A stretch of 37,694 nt of DNA. It comes from a virus. Numbering within the stretch: position 1 is the first letter of the stretch; each line of letters opens with the position of its first letter. Positions 24,171 to 31,664 of this stretch are shown in pieces. The stretch spans positions 1 through 37,694 of the IMG/VR virus record IMGVR_UViG_3300006734_000020. One strand, 5' to 3'. The position numbers were made by a program, and so were the translations under genes. The notes under the pieces are model-generated. The model had not been told where the DNA came from. It made no database searches and saw only the letters and a list, made by a program, of their open reading frames with translations.

Positions 24171-25403
24171 ATGCCAAGAAACGGCTCTGGAAACTATAGC
24201 CCGCCTGTTGGGTATGAGGCTGTTGCAAACGAAACGATTGAGAGCGCCAAATACAATGCTCTCGTTGAGGATGTGACAAACGCTCTAAATGACACTGTAT
24301 TGCAGTCCGGCCTGAAACCCATGACTGGTAACCTTGCCATGGGTGATAACAAGATTACCGGTCTAGCAGATGGCACAGCCGACACGGACGCGGCGACAAA
24401 AGGGCAGGTGGACACAGAGTTAGCCACAAAACAGCCTCTTGACGCTGGTCTTACGTCTATTTCTGGCTTGACTACAAGCGCCAATCAAATGATTTACACC
24501 ACAGGGAGCGATGCTTACGCCACAACGGCGCTCAGTGCCTTTGGGCGAAATTTGCTTGATGACGCGGACGCCAGCGCCGCTTTAACCACTCTTGGGGTTA
24601 GTGCCTTTGCTGCAACCATTCTGGACGATGCAGACGCGGCAACGGCAAGAGCCACGCTCGGGCTAGGCAGCATCGCGACAGAAGACAGCGAAGATTTTAT
24701 TTCTTCCGCCAACAACCTTTCTGACTTGGCAAGCGCAGCAACTGCACGATCAAACCTTGGTCTTGGCACTGCTGCGGTGTTGGACGACGGAGAGGGTGAC
24801 GCGGCGACATTAGGCGGCATTGCTGCCTCTAATTATGCAAGAACAGATGAGGCAGAGACTTTTGTCGGGACTGTGACCATTGAAAGTGAAGCGCCTATTC
24901 TTCAGTTCAAAGAAACGACCGACACTAACGGTGCTTGGGTTTTTGTTGCGGACGGTAATACCTTCAGCTTAAGATACCCCGGCGTCGGGGGCTCTTACCC
25001 CTTTAATGCTTTGACCGATGGTAGTGGCAATATAACTGACGTTCAAACAATGGGCCACACCACATGGCACGCAGGCAACTTCGCAAAACCAGTGTTTAGT
25101 GGGCAAATTTCTGTTCCTGCTAGCGGTTCTTCTGCTTCTTGGGCGCATGGTCTTGGTGCGGTTCCTGACCTTTTTGGCGCTCATATTGTGTGCGTTACAA
25201 CAGAGCATGGTTTTGCTGTCGGTGACAAAATATCTCTAGCTAAAGATGATGGGGATGGTGGGCGACATTCTACCGTTTATGCGACCTCAACAACAGTAGA
25301 AATTTCAAAACTATCCTCATTCGGCGTTATGTCACCTGCGGGCAGCTTTGTAACGCTGACCGATGCTAATTGGCGTGTTGTTTTCTGGGCACAGGATATT
25401 TAA
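24171..25403 (+). CDS. tail fibre or receptor-binding protein
   Basis: 410 residues, GGAGAAAAG ribosome site. The N-terminal 60 residues (RNGSGNYSPPVGYEAVANETI, then KYNALVEDVTNALNDT) are the conserved virion-attachment type found in phage fibres, followed by LKPMTGNLAMGDNKITGLADGTADTDA, here broken, a widespread fibre repeat. A shaft follows, with repeats of LDDADA...ATARATLGLGS. The C-terminal 150 residues are beta-rich (HGLGAVPDLFGAHIVC) and probably the receptor-binding tip. Confidence 0.9.
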   Translation: MPRNGSGNYSPPVGYEAVANETIESAKYNALVEDVTNALNDTVLQSGLKPMTGNLAMGDNKITGLADGTADTDAATKGQVDTELATKQPLDAGLTSISGLTTSANQMIYTTGSDAYATTALSAFGRNLLDDADASAALTTLGVSAFAATILDDADAATARATLGLGSIATEDSEDFISSANNLSDLASAATARSNLGLGTAAVLDDGEGDAATLGGIAASNYARTDEAETFVGTVTIESEAPILQFKETTDTNGAWVFVADGNTFSLRYPGVGGSYPFNALTDGSGNITDVQTMGHTTWHAGNFAKPVFSGQISVPASGSSASWAHGLGAVPDLFGAHIVCVTTEHGFAVGDKISLAKDDGDGGRHSTVYATSTTVEISKLSSFGVMSPAGSFVTLTDANWRVVFWAQDI

Positions 25404-25412
25404 GAGGATAAA

Positions 25413-26003
25413 ATGGCAGTAATTTATGAACATTCAAACGGATTATCCACCATCGCGCTTCCGCCCCTAAAAGAGGTTGCTGATACGCCAGCAGTCGCAC
25501 CTGTTGAGCCTGTTCTTGATGATGAAGGTAATGTCATTCAAGAGGGCGTTGCGGGAACGCCGGCAACCTATCGGCTGGAAACAGCGGAAGAGCAAATCCA
25601 GCGCATGATCGCGGGTAACATGATGCCAAATCTGCCTTGGTCAAACTGGTTGCTCGTGCCTGACGATCACCCTGCGATGGCTGGTGGCATTATAACTGTT
25701 GCTGATTGGGATGATGCAGACACCGTTACTGTGACGCCACACCCGAAGCCAAAGCGGCGGGCGGGCGAGTTTCGGGAATTTATGGAGCTTTTTACAGAGC
25801 AAGAGCAGGTTGCTATCGCCACAGCCGCCATGCAGGTGCCCCAGATCAAATTGTGGTATGACAAGGCTATGGGTGGCCCGTCATTTTCGCTCGACAACCC
25901 ACAAACGCCATATGGCTTGGGCGCATTGGTGCAGGCTGGATTGTTAACCCAAGAGCGCATGGACGAAATCTTGGACGCTGATTTTGATGAGCTATACACC
26001 TGA
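25413..26003 (+). CDS. fibre-associated protein, possible assembly factor
   Basis: 196 residues, 9 bases after the fibre gene with AAGAGGATAAA upstream. It opens MAVIYEHSNGLSTIALPP, then a Pro/Val-rich stretch. The middle has NLPWSNWLLVPDDHPAMAGG and the end is helical (FMELFTEQEQVAIATAAMQ). Genes after fibres often encode assembly chaperones or a tip subunit; I do not recognise the family. Its 3' end overlaps the next start. Confidence 0.8.
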   Translation: MAVIYEHSNGLSTIALPPLKEVADTPAVAPVEPVLDDEGNVIQEGVAGTPATYRLETAEEQIQRMIAGNMMPNLPWSNWLLVPDDHPAMAGGIITVADWDDADTVTVTPHPKPKRRAGEFREFMELFTEQEQVAIATAAMQVPQIKLWYDKAMGGPSFSLDNPQTPYGLGALVQAGLLTQERMDEILDADFDELYT

Positions 26004-26241
26004 TTACCAATGCACATGGTGGCCGGACGTTTGGTTTGGCATATCAATTACAGACTGTTGCATTGCCCACGATTTAGGCGGCTCCGATACGGGGCTTTTT
26101 TTATGCGTAGCAGGCAAGGGGGGATGGGAATTTACCGTCCTTGCCTTTGTGATGATTGCAGGGCTTGCCCTGTTTCGACCTTTTTACCGCTTTTGCAAGT
26201 CACACGCCCCTAACGGGGCTTTTTTTACGCCGAAAGGAAAG
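25987..26241 (+). CDS. CCxxHD-motif membrane protein, in frame with the endolysin and lacking its own stop
   Basis: From ATG 25987 (TTG 25984 adjacent) the frame reads CTWWPDVWFGISITDCCIAHD, shown only in part here, then DTGLFLCVAGKGG and one membrane helix (FTVLAFVMIAGLALF). The DCCIAHD segment matches the phospholipase A2 active-site pattern CCxxHD. Small proteins of this kind occur near lysis genes in other phages, as I recall. About 75 residues in, where a stop would be expected, the frame stays open through a terminator hairpin into the endolysin, giving a possible 393-residue fusion. A +1 shift would meet TAA at 26211. Either a real long form exists or a base or stop has been lost. Confidence 0.65.
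26206..26226 (+). terminator. intrinsic terminator upstream of the endolysin start
   Basis: GCCCC (26206-26210), loop TAAC and GGGGC (26215-26219) followed by a run of T. It lies inside the open frame joining the CCxxHD protein to the endolysin. A weaker similar element, GCTCC/GGGGC plus T, is at about 26081-26102. Confidence 0.7.
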
Positions 26242-27168
26242 ATGATGGAAGTTTCTTTTGCTGGCCGCAAGTTCATTGCTGCCCATGAGGGCAATCCCTT
26301 GACTGCTTATCTTGATCCAGTGGGAGTGCCGACAATCGGAATTGGCTTCACCATGCGTTCAGCCGCCGTTCGCAGGGAGCTTGCAAAAATTGGCATTACA
26401 AAGCTCGTGCCTGGAAAAACAAAGATCACGCCAGAACAATCAGACCGGATTTTTGAAGCGGCTTTGAACGAAGAGTTTGGGCCAAGCGTTGCGGCAAAGC
26501 TCCCCAAGCGCAAGGTTCAGCAGCACCAATTCGACGCCTGCGTTTCTGCTTCTTATAACCTTGGTTTGAAGTTTATGGGCTGGCGCTGGATGAAAGCATG
26601 GAAGGCTGGCGATATTGTTATGGCCGCGTCTATTTGGGCGAACAACTACAACACCGCAGGCGGGCGCAAATTGCGCGGGCTTGTGCGTCGCCGGAAAGAA
26701 GAGGCCAAGCTTTTTGAGCATGGCTTCTATGAATTTGAGGGCGAGGGCACGCAGCGCAAGGAAAGCGCACAAAAGCCATTCACCCCCGACCCTGTGGTGG
26801 AAGAGGCGCAAGAACATTTAACGCGCCTTGGTATTGACCCGGGCAAGATTGATGGCTGGATGGGGCGAAAGACAAAAGAAGCTGTTATCGCCTATCAGAA
26901 AAACCACCCGCACCTTGTCAATGATGGGATTATCGGCCCCGCCACAATGGCGCAGCTCCGGCGCGATGTTATTGCCCTGAGAGATGGCGCGGAGAAGACT
27001 GGCGCTTTGTCTGTTTTGGGCGGGCTTGCCTCATTCTTTTATGGCTTGCCTTGGGGGCTTATTGTGGCCGGACTGATTGCCGCAGGCGTGATTTATTTTG
27101 CCTATCGGTATCGTGACGTTATTCAGCGCCGTTGGAACAAGCTGGCCGGAAAGGTGGTTTCCGTATGA
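26242..27168 (+). CDS. endolysin: T4-type lysozyme, peptidoglycan-binding domain, C-terminal membrane helix
   Basis: 308 residues from ATG 26242 (or 26245) with AAAGGAAAG upstream. Counting from 26245, Glu15, Asp24 and Thr30 have exactly the spacing of the T4 lysozyme triad (11, 20, 26), in HEGNPLTAYLDPVGVPTIGIG (partly quoted). Residues 10-165 are the glycoside hydrolase. About 185-245 form a peptidoglycan_binding_1 domain (LTRLGIDPGKIDGWMGRKT). Residues 255-295 contain hydrophobic helices (GLIVAGLIAAGVIYFAYRY). It cleaves cell-wall glycan at lysis. The C-terminal anchor is unusual for a simple soluble lysozyme. The upstream in-frame membrane protein could add a second anchor. Confidence 0.93.
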   Translation: MMEVSFAGRKFIAAHEGNPLTAYLDPVGVPTIGIGFTMRSAAVRRELAKIGITKLVPGKTKITPEQSDRIFEAALNEEFGPSVAAKLPKRKVQQHQFDACVSASYNLGLKFMGWRWMKAWKAGDIVMAASIWANNYNTAGGRKLRGLVRRRKEEAKLFEHGFYEFEGEGTQRKESAQKPFTPDPVVEEAQEHLTRLGIDPGKIDGWMGRKTKEAVIAYQKNHPHLVNDGIIGPATMAQLRRDVIALRDGAEKTGALSVLGGLASFFYGLPWGLIVAGLIAAGVIYFAYRYRDVIQRRWNKLAGKVVSV

Positions 27169-27557
27169 TCTGGAAAACACTTCTCCAATGGCTCACGGGC
27201 GATGTTGTTGGCCGCATCCTCACCACGGTTGATAAATCAATCGACAATGAGACCAAGAGGCAGGAATTGCGCGCAAAGGCCATAGAGGCGGCTTTGGAAG
27301 CGCACACACAAGAAAAGCTTGCCGCCATGCAATCCAAAATGTTTTGGCGCGTGTGGGCCTTATTTGCGGTTCCGCTCGGGCTTTGGTGGGCGCTTGTGAT
27401 GGCAGACACCATGCTGCCCTTTGTTAGCCTGTCTGTGCCTGATCTGCCTTTGTCTGTGAAGCCGTGGGCCGATTTGATTTTCGGCTCTCTTTTTGGATCT
27501 GGCGCGGCGGTTGGCGGGGCGCAAGCAATCGCCTCCGCAATCCGTGGCCGCAAATAA
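27165..27557 (+). CDS. holin-like membrane protein (3TM type)
   Basis: 130 residues from the ATG overlapping the endolysin stop (ATGA). An amphipathic N-terminal half (DKSIDNETKRQELRAKAIEAALEAHTQEK, shortened) is followed by membrane helices (FWRVWALFAVPLGLWWALVM and WADLIFGSLFGSGAAVGGA). The layout fits the three-TM holin family in which charged helix comes first. It would permeabilise the inner membrane and release the endolysin. Confidence 0.85.
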   Translation: MIWKTLLQWLTGDVVGRILTTVDKSIDNETKRQELRAKAIEAALEAHTQEKLAAMQSKMFWRVWALFAVPLGLWWALVMADTMLPFVSLSVPDLPLSVKPWADLIFGSLFGSGAAVGGAQAIASAIRGRK

Positions 27558-27592
27558 TGACCTGTGAGGGCGTCAAAGTGAGGAACAAGAGA

Positions 27593-27892
27593 ATGAAAGA
27601 CCAGTTAGGCGGGCCAGAGGTGCAATATTGGCTTGTTGTGGCCCTTGCCGCAATTATCAAAGTGCTGACCAGCGCAACTTTGACATGGTGGAAGGCGATT
27701 ACCACAGTCTTGTTTGCAGTGTTTTCGGCGTGGGTTTTCACAGATCCAGCCCTTCATTTTCTCGCCCTTGAGCCTGAAATATATCGCAACCCAATGGCGG
27801 CAATAATGGCGCTCGCCGGTGAAGGTTTCATGCGGTGGGTGGTGCAGACGACGCCAGACAAGATCATCTCTCTTTGGCGGGGCAAAAAATGA
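27593..27892 (+). CDS. small membrane protein of the lysis cluster
   Basis: 99 residues from ATG 27593, with AGGA 8 nt upstream; ATG 27557, overlapping the holin stop, would add 12 residues. Membrane helices: YWLVVALAAIIKVLTSATL and ITTVLFAVFSAWVF, with a third weaker segment near MAAIMALAGEG. The C-terminus is basic. Possibly a second holin, antiholin or spanin-like factor; no family recognised. Confidence 0.78.
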   Translation: MKDQLGGPEVQYWLVVALAAIIKVLTSATLTWWKAITTVLFAVFSAWVFTDPALHFLALEPEIYRNPMAAIMALAGEGFMRWVVQTTPDKIISLWRGKK

Positions 27893-28335
27893 CCTTTGCA
27901 GACGTTTTGCGCGCGTTCTGGGTGGAGCTCACCACGCCGGATAATTTCCGCAATGAACCATATGTGGCTCTCACAAACCAGATTGGGCATATGGGCCTTG
28001 GTCTGGTGGCGGCGTGTCTGTGCGCCTGTCTGTGGTTTATGGCCTTTGGCGAAATGCCGGTGCGCCTTTATATGGGGATAGCCCTTTCATTGGTCTATCT
28101 TGGCTTTGAGCTTGGCGTTCAGGGATATAAGGGCAACGACACCTTTTATGACTGGGCCTTTGTCACCATTGGCATTGCGCTGCCCTACCTCTCTCTCACA
28201 GAAATCGCCTTTTCCGGCGGCTATTCAACGCTTCGGCTCAACATAGAGCAAATGACCTACGGCTTGATAGCGGCCCTCTCCCTTCTTGTTGTGTATGTAA
28301 CCCCCCGAGTTATTAGGAAATATTCCAGACAATGA
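27889..28335 (+). CDS. polytopic membrane protein of the lysis cluster
   Basis: 148 residues from the ATG overlapping the previous stop (ATGA). About four membrane helices: IGHMGLGLVAACLCACLWFM, VRLYMGIALSLVYLGFELG, WAFVTIGIALPYLSLTEIAF and TYGLIAALSLLVVYVTP. The family is not recognised. It belongs with the lysis genes by overlap. It could be an accessory holin or lysogenic-conversion factor. Confidence 0.78.
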   Translation: MTFADVLRAFWVELTTPDNFRNEPYVALTNQIGHMGLGLVAACLCACLWFMAFGEMPVRLYMGIALSLVYLGFELGVQGYKGNDTFYDWAFVTIGIALPYLSLTEIAFSGGYSTLRLNIEQMTYGLIAALSLLVVYVTPRVIRKYSRQ

Positions 28336-28346
28336 TAGGATAGCCC

Positions 28347-28640
28347 ATGAAATTGATCTATGCAGCTTTGCTTTTCGCCCTTATCGGTTGCCAACCGGCC
28401 CTTGCGAACGATGTCTGCACAGATCGAACGAGGTTGGTGGACTTCCTGTCCGACAAATACAAGGAAGGGCCTCGCGCGATGGGCCTTATATCAAGATCCG
28501 GAGTGATGGAGATTTACGTTTCCGCCAAAGGCTCATGGACGATTGTTGCCACCTCTTCAAAGGGAATGACCTGCGTGATTGCCGCTGGCGATAACTGGGA
28601 AGAGATTGAACCCCATTTCATGGCTGGCGACCCGTCATAA
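28347..28640 (+). CDS. secreted or lipid-anchored protein, possible spanin-like partner
   Basis: 97 residues. The N-terminus MKLIYAALLFALIGCQPALA gives two options: lipobox ALIGC with lipidation of Cys15, or signal peptidase I cleavage after ALA20. The mature protein has two cysteines (DVCTD and MTCVI) that could form a disulfide, and a beta-rich body. Last gene of the rightward late unit, just before the attP-like region. Its role in lysis (outer-membrane spanin) is possible but it lacks the usual Pro-rich stretch. Confidence 0.78.
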   Translation: MKLIYAALLFALIGCQPALANDVCTDRTRLVDFLSDKYKEGPRAMGLISRSGVMEIYVSAKGSWTIVATSSKGMTCVIAAGDNWEEIEPHFMAGDPS

Positions 28641-28821
28641 AGTGGGGCACTCCACATTCTAAGCCATTGATTTTATTGGCGATGAAGTGGGGCACTTTTT
28701 CCGGTAAGTGTTTGATATTACTCATTTCCATCAATTTTCTCGGCCGCACCATTTCAGAAAAAGGTCTTTTATTTTCAAGGGCTTATAATCCAAAATTGCC
28801 CCACTTTTCGCAGGTGGGGCA
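28640..28821. other. attP-like region with four copies of AAGTGGGGCA
   Basis: AAGTGGGGCACT occurs exactly at 28640-28651 and 28685-28696. The 10-bp core is inverted at 28797-28806 and appears with one mismatch at 28812-28821. Between them the DNA is AT-rich. Position next to the integrase and repeated sites of both orientations are typical of integrase arm sites around a phage attachment site. GGGCTTATAATCC (28780-28792) resembles a tRNA anticodon arm and is a possible crossover core. There is no long gene here. Confidence 0.5.
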
Positions 28822-28826
28822 TTTTT
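28797..28826. terminator. bidirectional terminator between late genes and integrase
   Basis: TGCCCCAC (28797-28804) and GTGGGGCA (28814-28821) form a perfect 8-bp stem with a 9-nt loop. T follows on the plus side and A-T sequence on the other, so it can end rightward late transcripts and the leftward integrase transcript. It is built from two of the AAGTGGGGCA copies. Confidence 0.8.
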
Positions 28827-29871
28827 ATTTGCGCTTTGTTCTCTCGACAAGGCGCTTTCCCGCCTCTCTTGCCATGCTGCTCCGCTCCGCTTTGGCGGTA
28901 TAGTGTTGAGCTTGCTGCATGGTTTTCCAGCCAAACATTGCCATGAGCTGAGAAGGCGTTGCGCCTGCTTCGGCCGCAAAGGTGGCCCCTGCTTTTCTCA
29001 AGCCGTGAAGGCTGCAATGGGGAAGGCCCGCTTCCTTTGCCCACGCTCTGAATCTGTTACCAAGGCTTTCGGCCGTGTAGGGCGTTCCCTTCCCTGAGAC
29101 GATAAAGCACAAATCCCCTGTTTTGCAGCTTTCCAATGCGTCCTGCAGCGGGGCGAGAAGGGGAATTTGCACAGTCACACCGTCCCCGCCTGAATTTGTC
29201 TTTCCAGGGGTAAAGCACAAATCCCCGCCGCGTATCATCTGCTTCCCGAGCTTGACCAGATCAGAGCGCCGCGCGCCGGTGTATAAGGCCAGCATCATCA
29301 CAAGGTAGGCTTGTGTTCCCTTTGGGTGCTTTTCGATAAACTGCAAGACCTCTTGTTCTGTCCATGTGTGAAACGGCTTCTTTTTATAGGCCAGCTTTTT
29401 GACGCCTTTGGCTGGGTTTATCTGGGCATATTCCCGATCTAGGGCAAAGTCATATAGGCGCGATACGGTTTCAAGCACATTGCGAAAAGCGCCCGGGCGA
29501 TCTGCCATAGCATCACGGGTGGCCCTCAAATCGGACGCCTTCAAACTTGTGAGAGGCTTCTGCCCGTGTTTGGCGCATATTCTTTCGAGAATGTTCTTTC
29601 GCACTCTTTGGGTGTTTTGAGTGAGGCTCTTGAACTCTGGCGATCTGATATATTGCTCACATAGCCACGCAATCGTTCCTTTGGCCGTTGTGGCGGCCCG
29701 TGGGGCGCTTTTCTGCATCTTGGCCAGTGCGGCGCGGTATTCATCTAAAAACGCCTGTGTGCCCGCCTCTGAGCGCAGCCTGACCTTCTGAAAGCCTTTC
29801 CGGCGCACATAAAAGCGCGTGTTCCCATGCCGATCTTTGTCGGTCATGATGTATTTCAGATTGATTTGCAT
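28825..29871 (-). CDS. int: tyrosine integrase
   Basis: 348 residues from ATG at 29871; a TTG at 29889 would add six. N-terminal arm-binding region, then SAM-like core-binding domain (residues 60-150). The catalytic residues are visible: Arg201 in TGARRSDL, Lys224 in GKTN, His289 and Arg292 in HGLRKAGAT, Trp315 in FGWKT (His in many relatives) and nucleophile Tyr324 in AQHYT. It recombines attP with the bacterial site. Last gene of the leftward early operon, overlapping the small HTH gene, beside the attP-like repeats. Confidence 0.94.
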   Translation of the reverse strand: MQINLKYIMTDKDRHGNTRFYVRRKGFQKVRLRSEAGTQAFLDEYRAALAKMQKSAPRAATTAKGTIAWLCEQYIRSPEFKSLTQNTQRVRKNILERICAKHGQKPLTSLKASDLRATRDAMADRPGAFRNVLETVSRLYDFALDREYAQINPAKGVKKLAYKKKPFHTWTEQEVLQFIEKHPKGTQAYLVMMLALYTGARRSDLVKLGKQMIRGGDLCFTPGKTNSGGDGVTVQIPLLAPLQDALESCKTGDLCFIVSGKGTPYTAESLGNRFRAWAKEAGLPHCSLHGLRKAGATFAAEAGATPSQLMAMFGWKTMQQAQHYTAKAERSSMAREAGKRLVERTKRK

Positions 29872-29881
29872 ATTCCCCCAG

Positions 29882-30112
29882 TCAGACAAGGCTACCTAGT
29901 CCTTCATCTGCAGGGGCATTTTTGAGGCTTTCTATTGCTTGGTCAAGGTCATGAATATCCCATGCCAGCCGCCGCTCTGAAAGCTGGATAGGCTGGGGCC
30001 ATTTGCCAGCCTTCACACCCTTGTCAAAATGGGCAGGGCTTTCTGACACGTAGAAAGCTGCATCTGCCCTGTTTAACAGGCGTTTGGGGCGGTATTCATG
30101 GGCGAGGCTCAT
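29882..30112 (-). CDS. small HTH protein, AlpA/excisionase-like
   Basis: 76 residues from ATG 30112 (GGGGA just upstream, 1 base after the previous stop). The pattern RLLNRADAAFYVSESPAHFDKGVKAGKWPQPIQLSERRLAWDI, shown in pieces elsewhere, is a MerR-like winged helix: LLNRADAAFYVSES, then KWPQPI and RRLAWDIHDLDQAI. It stands directly upstream of int and so is a likely excisionase controlling direction of recombination; that is inference. Confidence 0.82.
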   Translation of the reverse strand: MSLAHEYRPKRLLNRADAAFYVSESPAHFDKGVKAGKWPQPIQLSERRLAWDIHDLDQAIESLKNAPADEGLGSLV

Positions 30113-30113
30113 G

Positions 30114-30329
30114 CTATTTCCCCGCGTCCTTTGGTGGTTGTGGTAGTGGCATCCAGCGAGTTGGGCGAGCAACCTCTCCATCTGCCCATCGCCAAAGGTC
30201 ATCGCCTTCGTATTCTGATGGCGCAAAATATCCCTCACCAACATCATCATTCCGACCGGAATCTGGCTCGTATAACAATATGTGCTCCCAACACATTGGC
30301 GCTGTTTCTATAGGTTGCCATTCCATCAC
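30114..30329 (-). CDS. DUF551-like small protein
   Basis: 71 residues. WQPIETAPMCWEHILLYEPD and the ending RPTRWMPLPQPPKD are the DUF551 pattern (W-x-P-I-E-T-A-P ... W-M-P-L-P-x-P-P). Such proteins are frequent in phage leftward and accessory operons; biochemical role unknown. It overlaps the upstream HNH-like gene by 4 bases. Confidence 0.88.
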   Translation of the reverse strand: MMEWQPIETAPMCWEHILLYEPDSGRNDDVGEGYFAPSEYEGDDLWRWADGEVARPTRWMPLPQPPKDAGK

Positions 30330-30730
30330 AAAACCTTTCCCTGATTTGTGGCATATAGAACAATAAGCTCAGCTGCCCTGTTATCATCGTCTGCCCATGC
30401 CCCATAAAGGGCTAGAGCCGTTGCGTGGGGGTCTATGCCGTGGCCGCGCCACCAGTTCATTTCCCCGATATTGTGTTGCGCGTCCTGCCCTGTAACGTGG
30501 TGGGCTTCGCACAAAGGCACTGTCCACCGGTCAGAGGGCTTTTGCCCCATGCCTGTTTCCCCCTTGCCATAGCGCAGGTTTTTCGCCCTTATATGGGCGG
30601 CGTGAATGTTTTGCGTGGTGTGGCAGATCAAGCATGGTTGTTGCCTTATCCAAGCCAGATAGTTTGGCTTCTGGACGCGCTTTTGCTTATGGTTCCCAAA
30701 GGCTGTTTTGGGTATCGCAACTCTAGCCAT
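30326..30730 (-). CDS. HNH-like nuclease (DUF968/Ref-type)
   Basis: 134 residues from ATG 30730, chosen for GGAGG at 9 nt upstream. Basic N-terminus (KQKRVQKPNYLAWIRQ), then CLICH, IHAAHIR, GMGQKPSDRWTVPLCEAHH and QH: a Cys-Cys zinc site and histidine motif typical of the phage HNH-like proteins grouped as DUF968 or related to P1 Ref. Likely cuts DNA during recombination. An upstream extension to 30793 has no ribosome site. Confidence 0.85.
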   Translation of the reverse strand: MARVAIPKTAFGNHKQKRVQKPNYLAWIRQQPCLICHTTQNIHAAHIRAKNLRYGKGETGMGQKPSDRWTVPLCEAHHVTGQDAQHNIGEMNWWRGHGIDPHATALALYGAWADDDNRAAELIVLYATNQGKVL

Positions 30731-30799
30731 CTTGCCCTCCAAGCCAATGGCCGCGAAACCAGTGAAACGGAAGAGTTTTTGGTGTAAAATCAAAACCCA

Positions 30800-31099
30800 T
30801 CACTCACCCCCTTTGAGGGCCTGCACCCTATGCAATAATTGGTTGCGATAGTTTTCCACTTGCACCAAGTCAGTGAACCTTGCAGTTGGAGAATGTCGCA
30901 ACCCTACTGTCGAAAAAGTATATTCCTCGCGCAGGATAGTTGCCGCCTCTTCCAACGCCTCATTACGGGCGCGCTGGCGCTCTTCTGAGATCACTCGGGC
31001 AAGAGCAAATATCATTTGGTCGCTTTCCACTAATCCGATATGGGCGTTCCTTGCTATTGCTTCACGCGCGGCTTTCATAATGTCATCTGGATAGGTCAT
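30800..31099 (-). CDS. hypothetical helical protein, 99 residues
   Basis: Starts in an ATGA overlap with the upstream Lar-like gene. The protein is helical with YPDDIMKAAREAIARN and a coiled-coil-like middle (ISEERQRARNEALEEAATILREE, shortened). Similar small DDIMKAAREA...EERERA proteins are common in alphaproteobacterial phages; function unknown. Confidence 0.82.
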   Translation of the reverse strand: MTYPDDIMKAAREAIARNAHIGLVESDQMIFALARVISEERQRARNEALEEAATILREEYTFSTVGLRHSPTARFTDLVQVENYRNQLLHRVQALKGGE

Positions 31100-31482
31100 G
31101 CGAGGGCCTCCAATACATGCCTCTTGAAATCTGCATTAGCGAAATCAACTGCTTGTTGCTCGGTCTTAAAATCACCCAGCTCTACTCCATTTTGTTCGCC
31201 CCAATAGAGTGCAAACAAATCTTCGCGTTCTTTCGTAATGAAATATTCGGCTAACCAGCCCTTAGATCGTATGGTGCTACCCAAGTGAGTGATGTCTCGA
31301 CCATCCCACTCCAAAGGCTTAACCTTGGGTGGGGTTCGGGTGTTCCACTCATAGATGGCAGAACGTTCCGATGATCTATCGCAAGTTGTTGCATGGCAGG
31401 TGTTGCAACGCACCAAGAAATTTTCACCATCTTCAATAACTGCTGCACCCCCACAAAACGGGCATGGTTTAAGATCACTCAT
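31096..31482 (-). CDS. Lar-like zinc-ribbon protein
   Basis: 128 residues. Residues 5-50 (LKPCPFCGGAAVIEDGENF, then VRCNTCHATTCDRSS and YEWNTR) are the Lar restriction-alleviation zinc ribbon, with CPFC and CNTC knuckles. The second half is a separate alpha/beta region starting PLEWDG. Lar in Rac prophage modulates type I restriction. With the phage methyltransferase, it may form a second line against host restriction; that link is inference. Confidence 0.87.
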   Translation of the reverse strand: MSDLKPCPFCGGAAVIEDGENFLVRCNTCHATTCDRSSERSAIYEWNTRTPPKVKPLEWDGRDITHLGSTIRSKGWLAEYFITKEREDLFALYWGEQNGVELGDFKTEQQAVDFANADFKRHVLEALA

Positions 31483-31664
31483 GACTGCATCTCCGTTTTT
31501 ACAAGTTGTTCTCTCAGAAACGGCGCTAAATGTTTGGCAAGTTCTTCAAGTGGCAGCTCTACTATGTTATCAAACGAAAAGTCATCTTCCCACGTTTTGA
31601 TATTGAGAATTAGCCTGTCATGCTCGATAGAAATACTTGGTGAAATGCTTTCTATGTTACTCAT
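31479..31664 (-). CDS. hypothetical small protein, 61 residues
   Basis: ATGA overlap with the gene upstream. MSNIESISPSISIEHDRLILNI, given in part, is followed by DDFSFDNIVELPLEELAKHLAPFLRE, an acidic protein with a beta hairpin and a terminal amphipathic helix. No family recognised; its small size, acidic nature and place would suit an inhibitor of a host protein. Confidence 0.75.
   Translation of the reverse strand: MSNIESISPSISIEHDRLILNIKTWEDDFSFDNIVELPLEELAKHLAPFLREQLVKTEMQS

Noticed and set aside
28667-28903. Plus-strand frame of 78 codons over the attP-like repeats
   Set aside because: Starts without ribosome site, crosses the bidirectional terminator and runs into int in antisense.
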